Shown here: positions 1 through 6,287 of the stretch, piece by piece
Position numbering within the stretch: the first letter of the stretch is position 1
Layout of the letters: the number at the start of each line of letters is the position of its first letter
DNA from: Pseudomonadota bacterium
GTDB lineage: Bacteria > Pseudomonadota > Gammaproteobacteria > JAKAQQ01
NCBI GenBank assembly: GCA_021828425.1
Contig: JAKARN010000053.1
Span: forward strand, 1-8,340
Length of the DNA: 8,340 nucleotides
Reading direction: 5' to 3'
Notes under the pieces: model-generated
Told to the model about the DNA's origin: nothing
The model's database searches: none
The model's input: the letters and a program-made list of their open reading frames with translations, nothing else
Program-made: the position numbers and the translations under genes

Positions 1-36
1 TCTTCTCTGATCCGCATCCGCACCTTCGTAAGCCAG

Positions 37-67
37 AAGCCCCCGCTAAAAACGGGGGTTTCTTTTT
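37..67 (+). terminator. Rho-independent terminator
   Basis: A stem of CCCCCG (40-45) pairs with CGGGGG (53-58) across a 7-base loop. It extends outward through a G-T and two A-T pairs to 37/61 and is followed by the T-rich run TCTTTTT (61-67). This is a textbook intrinsic terminator for a plus-strand gene lying left of the window. Bases 1-36 show no gene I can name. The group II intron starts directly after the T run, so this terminator was probably the intron's insertion target. Confidence 0.9.
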
Positions 68-422
68 GTACGCCCGGCAGGGCGCACTCTCTGGGAGGTG
101 GAAGTCCTCTACCCACCCGGCAAGGGGAAGTGGTAGCTGCACGGCAAGGGCTTCTCGGGCGACCGGGAGTCTGAAGGAAGCCGGAGGCAAAGCGCTGGCC
201 TGACGAACCGGAAACGGATAGAGGCGACGCATCGGGGTGAGATGGCAAAGATCATCGAAGCCTGATACCTGCACGGAACGGTGTGGCGTGGATCCGACAG
301 GCATCAGCGTGAAAGAGGGTGCGCAATACCCGGGGAGATCTGGCGGTGTACCGCTGTGCTACGGGGATCGAGAGGTCTTGGGAGGCATCGCCAGAAGTCA
401 GCGGAGGCCATAGTAGGCAGTC

Positions 423-1010
423 ATGTCGAAGGGCCGAACAACGACGCCGGGAGTAGGACGGGTGATCTCGAAGCGAACCGGTGAGGCAGAAACCCCCGCG
501 GGGGGGACCGAGAGGCAAGGTGCGGGGCGGAAGTCCAGCGCCCGGCACTCGGTACTGAGGTACGCGCGGCGGCACCCGGGCGAACGAAATCGGAGGACCA
601 CCTGCTGGAGCGGGTGGTTGAACGCAGCAACTTGCGGCTGGCGTGCCAGCGAGTAGTCAAGAACAAAGGTGCCCCGGGGGTCGGTCGCCGAGTTCACAGA
701 CTGGCTCAAGGTGCACTGGCCGAGGGTGAGGCAATCGTGGCTGGAGGGACGGTACCTGCCGTATCCGGTGCGCCGGGTGGACATTCCCAAGCCCTCGGGC
801 GGGGTTCGTACACTCGGAGTGCCCACGGTACTGGACCGGCTGATCCGGCAAGTACTGGGTGGTCGATCTTGATCTGGAGAAGTTCTTCGATCGGGTGAAT
901 CACGATGTAGTGATGGCACGGGTGGCACGTCAGGTTAGCGATGCACGAGTGCTCAAGCTCATCCGCCGGTTCCTGACAGCCGGGATGATGCAGGATGGGG
1001 TGGTGAGCGC
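423..1010 (+). pseudogene. ltrA: Broken group II intron reverse transcriptase/maturase (LtrA-like)
   Basis: The intron-encoded protein appears as pieces in successive frames. The likely start is ATG 423 (MSKGRTTTPG). The frame shifts near 545, after which the N-terminal block reads LLERVVERSNLRLACQRVVKNKGAPGV. It shifts again near 685 into VAEFTDWLK, then RYLPYPVRRVDIPKP and GGVRTLGVPTVLDRLIRQ. At about 855 the sequence jumps from LIRQ to WVVDLDLEKFFDRVNHD. The roughly 43 residues that family members carry between these blocks, including the YGFRPG region, are missing. The last recognisable piece is LIRRFLTAGMMQDGVVS. The YADD catalytic motif, the thumb/X domain and any endonuclease domain are absent. 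The gene cannot make an active reverse transcriptase. Family identity is very clear despite the damage. Confidence 0.9.
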
Positions 1011-1023
1011 AAGCTCACCACCC
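998..1023. repeat. Perfect 11-bp inverted repeat with GCAA loop
   Basis: GGGTGGTGAGC (998-1008) and GCTCACCACCC (1013-1023) are exact reverse complements around the tetraloop GCAA. One G-T and one T-A pair extend the stem to 996/1025. The left arm is intron coding sequence (the codons for GVVS), while the right arm is not expected in the intron gene. The hairpin therefore marks the breakpoint where intron homology ends. No T run follows on either strand, so it is unlikely to be a terminator. Confidence 0.85.
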
Positions 1024-1190
1024 TACCCGATCCCGTGTTGGTACACATATGAAGAATGGCTGATTGCCCCAATCGAATCCGGTTTCTGGCCAGGAATCGG
1101 GATCCCACCGCGGTGGAGTCTTCCTTTAGAGTCTCGATCATGTCTCTCTTGGTTACGCTGGTTGGCTGCTCTTGTAGTGTTGGGGCTAGC
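1024..1190 (-). pseudogene. Possible IS30-family transposase N-terminus, decayed
   Basis: Read on the minus strand from about 1190, the sequence encodes PQHYK, then after frame changes RDMIETLKED, FLARNR, GQSAI and TNTG. This is the order of landmarks in IS30-family N-termini: HY-x-QL-T, E-R-x-x-I-x-x-L, an IAR helix-turn-helix, S-T-I-S and R-N-T-G. No frame is open throughout and several residues need small indels to align, so this is at best a degraded fragment. The DDE catalytic domain is absent. The fragment abuts the group II intron breakpoint. It could be a coincidental resemblance; a translated search would decide. Confidence 0.35.
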
Positions 1191-1415
1191 TAAAAACAAG
1201 GTGCTTGCGCGGAATACGCAACTAAGTTTGATCCGCCCAGCAGATTCCTTAGCAAAAGGCACAATGCAGACGCAGGCTGTACCGACAACACAAAATTGAA
1301 CGGCCAACAACTCATCGGAAACAAAGGTGGCTGATACTGCATCTAGGATTCGGCTTGGACAGTCAAGCTTCGCATGTGTAAAGTGTGGCGACAATCTTTC
1401 CGCACAAAACCCATC
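1191..1415. other. AT-richer stretch without a recognisable gene
   Basis: This stretch lies between the two IS30-like fragments. By eye it is noticeably richer in A and T than the housekeeping genes to the right. It contains only short reading frames with no recognisable motifs, and no terminator or RNA gene that I can identify. Similar motifs in inverted orientation flank it: GTAGTGTT...GGCTAG at 1174-1189, and the reverse complement of a close version at 1416-1430. It may be the remains of insertion-sequence non-coding DNA or a small deletion-derived element. Confidence 0.4.
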
Positions 1416-1560
1416 CTAGCCGAACACTACAGCCAGCTCTCAATACTTGATCGAAACGGAATCGCTGTGCTGCGCAGTCGGGGCACCCCGCTCCGATCAA
1501 TCGCTCGGCAACTCTTGCCACTTCATCAGTGGGCTGGAGCCGCGGAAAAGGGTCCGCTGG
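1416..1560 (+). pseudogene. Probable IS30-family transposase N-terminus, decayed
   Basis: From about 1416 the plus strand reads LAEHYSQLSILDRNGIAVL and then RSRGTPLRSIARQL (to 1514). This matches the start of IS30-family transposases (HY-x-QL-S, an E/D-R-x-x-I-x-x-L segment, then the LRSIAR helix-turn-helix). The reading frame then breaks; the expected STISRELRR block is faintly visible in the next frame as FISGLEPRK (about 1518-1545). No catalytic domain follows. Similarity is good over some 30 residues. The fragment points away from the minus-strand fragment at 1024-1190, so the pair is head to head. Confidence 0.5.
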
Positions 1561-1636
1561 CCTGCGCTGAGGGGTCTATGTACGTACGGTATGAGGGAAG
1601 CTGATCTGTATCCAGCCGCGAGATTCCTGTTTCCCC

Positions 1637-2710
1637 TCATTCTCCCGGAGAGGATGCTGGGATCCCGGAGTCCGGATCCCCATAAACCCGGGCAAGGGTC
1701 TCGTGCAACAGGACCTGCCCTACTGCAGCCACGGGGACCGCAAGAAGCACGCCGACAAAGCCGAAGAGGGCGCCTCCTGCCAGGATGGCAAAGATCACGG
1801 CCACGGGATGCAGGTGGGTCCGTCCGCCGATGAACCAGGGGATGTACACGAAGCTTTCGAGCCCTTCCCCCACGGCAAAGACGATCAGGACAGCGAGCAA
1901 GCCCATTCCTCCACCGCCCTGGATCACCATTGCCACGCAGGCCACCAGGAGGCCACTGAAAAACCCGAGGTAGGGAACAAAGCTCATCAGTCCTGCAAAG
2001 CAGCCAACCAGTAGGGCGACATGGAGTCCAGCGATCGTGAGCCCGATCGTATAGCTGATCGCCAGTGCGACCATGACAAGGAGCTGACCGCGAAAGAAGG
2101 CGCCCAAAACCCGATTGACCTCTCGGGTGGTCTTAATCAGGGTGGGGCGGTAGAAGGGTGGGACGAGACCAGGCGCTTTGGCGAGGAGCAGGTTCCAATC
2201 GCGCAGGAGATAAAACGTGAGAATCGGGACTAGTAGGAGGTCAAACAGGACGTTCGCCAGAAAGGCTCCTGATCGGCTGATCCAGTCGAAAATGGGCCGG
2301 GTCAGGCCGGGGAGCGAACGCAGATGCAGTTTGAGACTCTGGATGATGTGGGAAAAGGAGGAAACATCGACACCGAGATGGGTCCGGATCCACGGCACCG
2401 CAGCTGTGTTCCAGACAGGCAGGTAATTTGCCAGTGCGCGGATCAGTTCAATGCCTTCCTGCTCGATGATTGGGATGACCAATAGGACCAGCCCGGTTCC
2501 CGCCAAGAAAATGACGATAAAGCTCACCATGGTGCCCACGGAACGCGGGATGTGGTGCCGGGACATCCTGTCGACGGCCGGGTTCGCCAAGTAGGCCAGA
2601 AGCGCGGCCACAGCAAAAGGAACTAGGATGCTTCCAAGGTAATGCAACAGCAGGGCCCCGATGCCCGCTATAAGGCAGAAACCCCAGACGAATTGTCGGC
2701 GGATGGACAT
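1637..2710 (-). CDS. AI-2E/PerM-family transporter
   Basis: A 357-residue polytopic inner-membrane protein of the AI-2E transporter family (PerM, YdiK, TqsA relatives), whose members export small molecules or ions. The substrate here cannot be told. Hydrophobic segments lie near residues 8-43 (probably two), 60-82, 147-169, 205-227, 231-262, 268-290 and 300-335. The PYLG motif (246-249) and the C-terminal HPVAVIFAILAGG ... FGFVGVLLAVPVAA block (301-329) are family hallmarks. The soluble stretch at 83-146 is the usual loop between TM3 and TM4. Length is normal and the gene looks intact. The start is ATG 2710, with no clear Shine-Dalgarno sequence in front. It lies 202 bp downstream of waaF and may have its own promoter or be read through. 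Its 3' end faces the mobile-element debris. Confidence 0.9.
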   Translation of the reverse strand: MSIRRQFVWGFCLIAGIGALLLHYLGSILVPFAVAALLAYLANPAVDRMSRHHIPRSVGTMVSFIVIFLAGTGLVLLVIPIIEQEGIELIRALANYLPVWNTAAVPWIRTHLGVDVSSFSHIIQSLKLHLRSLPGLTRPIFDWISRSGAFLANVLFDLLLVPILTFYLLRDWNLLLAKAPGLVPPFYRPTLIKTTREVNRVLGAFFRGQLLVMVALAISYTIGLTIAGLHVALLVGCFAGLMSFVPYLGFFSGLLVACVAMVIQGGGGMGLLAVLIVFAVGEGLESFVYIPWFIGGRTHLHPVAVIFAILAGGALFGFVGVLLAVPVAAVGQVLLHETLARVYGDPDSGIPASSPGE

Positions 2711-2912
2711 CAGGGGGAAAGCTGCGACCGGTGGGAACGCTACTAGACTAGCATGGCCCGGTTAGGTTCTGCCTCTCCAGAGCCAGTCGGATGATCTGCT
2801 GGTTCCAGGCGGGAGTCCAGCGCGGCTTCTGGTCCGTATCTTTGCTCGTAAAAGCCCTTTCGATGCCGAATTAGTCGGACCCCGAGTTGTGGGTGCCGTC
2901 TGGGCACTTCCG
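2711..2912. other. Spacer between waaF and the permease gene
   Basis: A 202-bp gap. A minus-strand frame covering it (about 2743-3021) starts inside waaF and ends in LGVRLIRHRKGFYEQRYGP and unremarkable sequence. It has no motif I recognise, and its overlap with waaF argues against it being a gene. A 5-bp hairpin (2893-2907) has no T tract, so it is not a convincing terminator. No clear promoter is visible. Confidence 0.4.
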
Positions 2913-3944
2913 CTAGGCCGGCAGGAGTTCCCGCAAGGCAGCGGAAACCCGATCCACGGACAAATCCCGCAGGCAGCGCAGGTGTCCCAATGGGCACTCG
3001 CGTGCATAGCATGGACTGCACTGGAGATTGATGCTAAGCAGGAGGGCACGGGCACTGGCAGGAGGGGTGTAGCGGGGAGACGACGAGCCGTAGAGACAGA
3101 CCAGCGGGATACCGACCGCGGCGGCCACATGCATAAGTCCAGAGTCATTGGTGACGGCGACATCGACGGCGGAAAGAAGGTCAACCACATCGGGCAGCGA
3201 AGTCAGGCCGCAGAAGTTTTTGGCTCCGGGGGCGAGCCGGGCAATCGCCCTACCGAAAATCTGGTCTTTGGCTGAACCCAGGATCCAGACAGACCGGCCC
3301 TCCTCTAGCAACTGGCAGGCTAGAGTACCGAAGTGTTCGACCGGCCAGCGTTTGGCAGGGCCATATTCCGCTCCGGGCAGGAGGGCCACACGGCGCTGCG
3401 TCCCATCAGGATCCAACCGGTTGACAAGATGGGTGCGATTCTCGGTATTGATCCGCAGAACGGGAACCGGCTGTGGATCTGGAAGCGGAACCGACCGTGG
3501 CAGGCCCAGGGACAGGATTTGATCCCGGAACGGGATCCCATGATGCACGGGGTTGGGTCGGTGGTCGTTCAGCAGGAAGTAGCGGTTTTCACCCAAGAAT
3601 CCCGTTCTTTTGGGTATTTTCGCTCCGTACGGGACGAGGGCGGATTTCCAGGACCGCGGAATGACAATGGCCTCTTCATACTGGGCTTCGCGGAGCTTCC
3701 GCGCCAGAGCCCAGCGTTTCATAAGCCCGAGTTCCCCATGAGAAGTGGGAAGTTTATAGGCCTTCCGGATTCCGGGCAGGCGTTCAGCCAAGGGAAATGT
3801 CCAAGAAGGCAGGACGATGTCGATCGTGGGTGTCCCGGGTCGTTTCTGGAGTAGCGAGACCAGGGCCTGGCACTGGACAAAATCACCGACCCAGCTCGGC
3901 CCGATCAGGAGCAGGGATGGACGCCGGCTCAGTGGTTGAGCCAA
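2913..3944 (-). CDS. waaF: ADP-heptose:LPS heptosyltransferase II (WaaF)
   Basis: A 343-residue GT9 (GT-B fold) enzyme that transfers the second L-glycero-D-manno-heptose from ADP-heptose onto heptose I of the LPS inner core, at the cytoplasmic face of the inner membrane. It closely tracks E. coli WaaF: GPSWVGD (15-21, with Asp21 aligned to the catalytic Asp13 of WaaC), PRSWKSALVP (96-105), PGAEYGPAKRWP (190-201, nucleotide-sugar side) and TNDSGLMHVAAA (265-276). It also has the C-terminal CSPCYARECPLGHLRC block (309-324) found in many non-enteric WaaF proteins. The start appears to be TTG 3944, as no ATG or GTG lies between it and the first conserved strand. This overlaps the end of hldD by 16 bp and suggests translational coupling. 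Function is confident; the exact start is less so. Confidence 0.95.
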   Translation of the reverse strand: MAQPLSRRPSLLLIGPSWVGDFVQCQALVSLLQKRPGTPTIDIVLPSWTFPLAERLPGIRKAYKLPTSHGELGLMKRWALARKLREAQYEEAIVIPRSWKSALVPYGAKIPKRTGFLGENRYFLLNDHRPNPVHHGIPFRDQILSLGLPRSVPLPDPQPVPVLRINTENRTHLVNRLDPDGTQRRVALLPGAEYGPAKRWPVEHFGTLACQLLEEGRSVWILGSAKDQIFGRAIARLAPGAKNFCGLTSLPDVVDLLSAVDVAVTNDSGLMHVAAAVGIPLVCLYGSSSPRYTPPASARALLLSINLQCSPCYARECPLGHLRCLRDLSVDRVSAALRELLPA

Positions 3945-4849
3945 GCCAGATAATGCCGGACCCCGGCATTGAGATCGATAAAGGGATCTGTATATCCAGC
4001 AGAGCGAAGCTGGGTCAGGTCAGCCTGCGTGAAAGCTTGATAGTGACCGGCGAGCTCAGGTGGAAACCGCACGAACTCCATCGTACCGCGACCATGAAAA
4101 TCCAAGACCACCTGTGCCAAGTCCGTAAAGCTCCTGCTTTGACCAGTGCCTACATTGTAGATTCCGCTTTTTTCAGGATGTTCGAGGAACCAGAGGTTGA
4201 TTTTGACGGCATCATCGACATGGATGAAATCGCGTCGAAATGTCTCGCTCCCCTCAAAAAGCCTGATTTTCCCGGATGCCAGAAGCTGTTCATTGAAATG
4301 CAGAACGACACTGGCCATTTTCCCTTTATGCTGCTCGCGGGGACCGTAGACGTTGAAATAGCGGAGGCCAATGACCGGGGAATGTGCACCAGGTAAGACG
4401 CGGCGAACCACCTGGTCGAACAGGGTTTTGGAGTAGGCGTAAAGGTTCAAGGGTGATTCGTTTTTACGTATTTCTTGGCTTGATGGGTTAAGTCCATAGA
4501 TCGAAGCGGAGGAGGCGTAGATGAAAGGGGTTTTCTTCGCCAGGCAATAGGTAAGAAGTCGCTTCGAGTACTCGAAATTCTGCCGCATCATCAGGTGCCC
4601 ATTCCATTCCATGGTGTCTGAGCAGGCTCCCAGGTGGAAGATGGCTTCTGGGCTGGTAGAACCCGATTCGAGCTGGCCCAAGAAATCCTCGTAATGCGAG
4701 TAATCCTGGATTTCTGCGGTTTGTAGGTTTTTGAATTTGGCTCCGTCGGTGAGGTCATCGACCACCCAGAGATCCTGATGCCCGCTCTGGTTGAGTGCAA
4801 GAACCAGGTTACTGCCAATAAAGCCCATGCCTCCCGTAATGACAATCAT
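3929..4849 (-). CDS. hldD: ADP-L-glycero-D-manno-heptose 6-epimerase (HldD)
   Basis: A 306-residue short-chain dehydrogenase/reductase-type epimerase that inverts C6 of ADP-D-glycero-D-manno-heptose to give the L,D form used by heptosyltransferases. The NADP-binding motif TGGMGFIG (5-12) is at the N-terminus. The catalytic YxxxK is Tyr137/Lys141. The HKGKMASV segment supplies Lys175, equivalent to the second catalytic base Lys178 of the E. coli enzyme. RYFNVYGPRE (163-172) and HYQAFTQADLTQLRSAGY (269-286) are strongly conserved. ATG 4849 gives MIVITGG, matching the family's normal start. A longer open frame reaching 4963 only adds sequence antisense to nothing and in a shifted frame over the zinc-finger gene, and is rejected. 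The start codon overlaps the upstream stop (ATGA), and waaF follows with overlap, so the substrate-making and substrate-using enzymes are co-translated. Confidence 0.96.
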   Translation of the reverse strand: MIVITGGMGFIGSNLVLALNQSGHQDLWVVDDLTDGAKFKNLQTAEIQDYSHYEDFLGQLESGSTSPEAIFHLGACSDTMEWNGHLMMRQNFEYSKRLLTYCLAKKTPFIYASSASIYGLNPSSQEIRKNESPLNLYAYSKTLFDQVVRRVLPGAHSPVIGLRYFNVYGPREQHKGKMASVVLHFNEQLLASGKIRLFEGSETFRRDFIHVDDAVKINLWFLEHPEKSGIYNVGTGQSRSFTDLAQVVLDFHGRGTMEFVRFPPELAGHYQAFTQADLTQLRSAGYTDPFIDLNAGVRHYLAWLNH

Positions 4850-5061
4850 GCGGCTGGCTTCGGTGAAGACTCGAAATCGTCCACAATGTAGCGGGCACTG
4901 CAGTAAGGGCAGACCACCTCCCGCTGTGCAGCGAGTGGAAGGAAAACCCGTGGATGGGAGCACCAGAGAGGCATGTCTTCGCGCGGACAGCTGACCGGCA
5001 GATCGGTCATCCGCACGTGATAGACACGCTCAGCATTGGATTGGGTTTTGTCCGCGTTCAT
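4846..5061 (-). CDS. CHCC-type zinc-finger domain protein
   Basis: A 71-residue protein of the zf-CHCC family (the domain also found in the mitochondrial complex I subunit NDUFS6). Likely zinc ligands are Cys25, His36, Cys51 and Cys54, within PVSCPRED, WCSHPRVFLPL and VVCPYCSARY. Bacterial members are short stand-alone proteins of unknown role. ATG 5061 follows an in-frame stop only two codons upstream, so the protein cannot be much longer; an internal ATG at Met18 would still keep all ligands. Its stop codon overlaps the hldD start by four bases (ATGA), so it is the first gene of a coupled zf-hldD-waaF unit. Whether it affects heptose synthesis is unknown; the link is positional only. Confidence 0.88.
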   Translation of the reverse strand: MNADKTQSNAERVYHVRMTDLPVSCPREDMPLWCSHPRVFLPLAAQREVVCPYCSARYIVDDFESSPKPAA

Positions 5062-5145
5062 CTGCAGTCATTTGTACCCGGCTACCCGGTTTGCGCCCCA
5101 TCGTTTCAGGGATGGTAGTCCCAGTACGGGAATGAGAACCGCAGC

Positions 5146-5154
5146 ATTTTAGCA
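5146..5154 (-). promoter_or_regulatory. Candidate extended -10 promoter of the zf-hldD-waaF operon
   Basis: Minus strand TGCTAAAAT fits the extended -10 pattern TGnTATAAT with one mismatch. No good -35 box is seen at 16-18 bp spacing, which extended -10 promoters tolerate. It lies in the 143-bp gap between the GT9 gene and the zinc-finger gene and would give a leader of about 80 bases. This rests on motif inspection alone. Confidence 0.35.
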
Positions 5155-5204
5155 CGGGTCCTTCTGGATCGATGGGGCTTCCCCCGCCTCCGGGTCCCGG
5201 TCGT

Positions 5205-6287
5205 TCACAGACTGGAAGACTGCGTGGATCCAGCCATGAGCTGGTCAATCTTCTTGATCACATCCTGAACTGTCACCAACTCCATGGCTCCGGGGTGCCG
5301 GACCCGGGTCCCCCAGGGGACCTCGTCAACCTGCCGTCGGAGAAAATGTTCGATGGCATCTGGATAGCGGTTGACACACCAGGAACCGCTCCGGTAGGGT
5401 CGAGCCCGATCTGGATTGGTTGAGGCAAACAGGCCGACCACGGGGATACCGACAGCGGTCCCCATGTGGGCGGGGCCCGAGTCAGGACAGAGCAGGACTC
5501 GGGCCCGAGACAACAAAGCCAAAAGATCCTTGAGATTGGTCTTCCCGGTGAGATCGAGGGCTTGGGGTGTGCTTTCCCGGATTACTCGGCTGTAGTGCGA
5601 CTCTCGTGGGGTAGCCCCACCCGTGATGACGATACGCAAACCATGGCGGTCAGATGCATACTGGCACACGGCCGCGTAATGGGCAGCTGGCCAGTCACGA
5701 AAATTTCGGAAGCGGGGAGTGGCACACGGGCTGACCACCAGTGCCGGTACTCCCTCAGGGATCCACTGGCGGGCCTTCCCCATCGCGTCAAGGGGGATGG
5801 GCAGGTTCCATTCGAGACAAGTTTCGTCGATGCCGATTTCCCTAAGGAAGGCAAAGAAAGATTCCATGACATGGACGTGGCCCAAGGGAGGAATCTTCCG
5901 GTTGGTGAAGATCCACTGGGCGTCGTGGGTATCTTTCCTGGAAAAACCTACGCGGGTCTCCGCTCGCAGTGCCAAACTCAGGCTGTTTGCCCGCCAAGAG
6001 TTCTGCATGTGGAGCAGGATGTCAAAACGTCGGTCCTTGAGATTACGGACCAGTGTGCGGTAACTTCCAAAACCACCCTGCTTGTCGAAGCGGATGAACT
6101 CAATGCCGGGCAGATCGTCAACGAGGGCGGCCTCTCGTTGTCCGATGATCCAGGTAATTCGGCACTCGGGTCGGGCGCGCTGGAGTGTCCGGATAACCGG
6201 GATCATGTGACAGACATCACCGATAGCAGACAGGCGTAAAATGACGACCGATCGGGGTTCGGGCATGGGGGTTCGATTCGCAGACAT
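5205..6287 (-). CDS. GT9 family glycosyltransferase (heptosyltransferase I-like)
   Basis: A 360-residue GT-B glycosyltransferase of family GT9, which contains WaaC, WaaF and WaaQ. The N-terminal VVILRLSAIGDVCHMIPVI (14-32) carries Asp24 at the position of the catalytic Asp of WaaC. The C-terminal nucleotide-sugar half has CPDSGPAHMGTAVGIPVVGLF (267-287) followed by STNPDRARPY. The expected donor is ADP-heptose and the acceptor is LPS inner core. It diverges from WaaF in this window and could be heptosyltransferase I (WaaC) or an additional heptosyltransferase; the motifs alone do not settle the acceptor, so no symbol is given. Alternative starts are ATG 6287 and ATG 6266. The second places the first beta-strand nearer the N-terminus, as in relatives, and reduces overlap with the divergent kdkA. 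The 143-bp gap to the zinc-finger gene suggests a separate transcript or a leader for the next genes. Confidence 0.88.
   Translation of the reverse strand: MSANRTPMPEPRSVVILRLSAIGDVCHMIPVIRTLQRARPECRITWIIGQREAALVDDLPGIEFIRFDKQGGFGSYRTLVRNLKDRRFDILLHMQNSWRANSLSLALRAETRVGFSRKDTHDAQWIFTNRKIPPLGHVHVMESFFAFLREIGIDETCLEWNLPIPLDAMGKARQWIPEGVPALVVSPCATPRFRNFRDWPAAHYAAVCQYASDRHGLRIVITGGATPRESHYSRVIRESTPQALDLTGKTNLKDLLALLSRARVLLCPDSGPAHMGTAVGIPVVGLFASTNPDRARPYRSGSWCVNRYPDAIEHFLRRQVDEVPWGTRVRHPGAMELVTVQDVIKKIDQLMAGSTQSSSL

Larger units (their letters stand above)
68..1023 (+). mobile_element. Group II intron remnant, class C type, 3'-truncated
   Basis: The element begins GTACGCCCGGC, close to the group II 5' consensus (GUGYG) and to the start of class C introns. 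Further class C-like blocks follow in the expected order: the AGTCTGAAGGAAGC segment near 167-182, TACCCGGGGAGATCTGG near 327-344, and CAGAAGTCAGCGGAGGCCATAGTAGG near 392-418 just before the coding part. These cover RNA domains I to IV. The intron sits immediately downstream of an intrinsic terminator, the known target preference of class C introns. Domain IV carries a broken reverse-transcriptase gene. Recognisable intron sequence stops at a fold-back hairpin (998-1023), and I find no intact domain V or VI, so the element should neither splice nor move. Class assignment rests on remembered family sequences, without an alignment. Confidence 0.85.

Noticed and set aside
1140..1193. Short plus-strand frame MSLLVTLVGCSCSVGAS resembling a lipoprotein signal
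   Set aside because: Only 17 codons, no Shine-Dalgarno sequence, and it lies antisense to a likely IS fragment; probably chance.
1577..1605. GTACGTACGGTATGAGGG resembling the 3' half of a group II domain V
   Set aside because: The pairing 5' strand of domain V is not found at the required distance, so a 34-base domain V cannot be drawn. It could be a scrap of the intron's 3' end but is not supported.
1659..1680. GGGATCC...GGATCCC inverted repeat near the permease 3' end
   Set aside because: It lies within coding sequence, has a 7-bp stem and no T run on the minus strand, so it is not a terminator.
2743..3021. 92-codon minus-strand open frame downstream of waaF
   Set aside because: It begins inside waaF in another frame, lacks known motifs, and GC-rich DNA yields many such frames.
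4850..4963. N-terminal extension of HldD from the longest open frame
   Set aside because: The extra 38 residues are a frame-shifted reading of the zinc-finger gene and precede MIVITGG, the normal family N-terminus.
5466..6239. Long plus-strand open frame of 257 codons
   Set aside because: It is fully antisense to the GT9 gene and has no recognisable domain; a shadow frame of GC-rich coding DNA.
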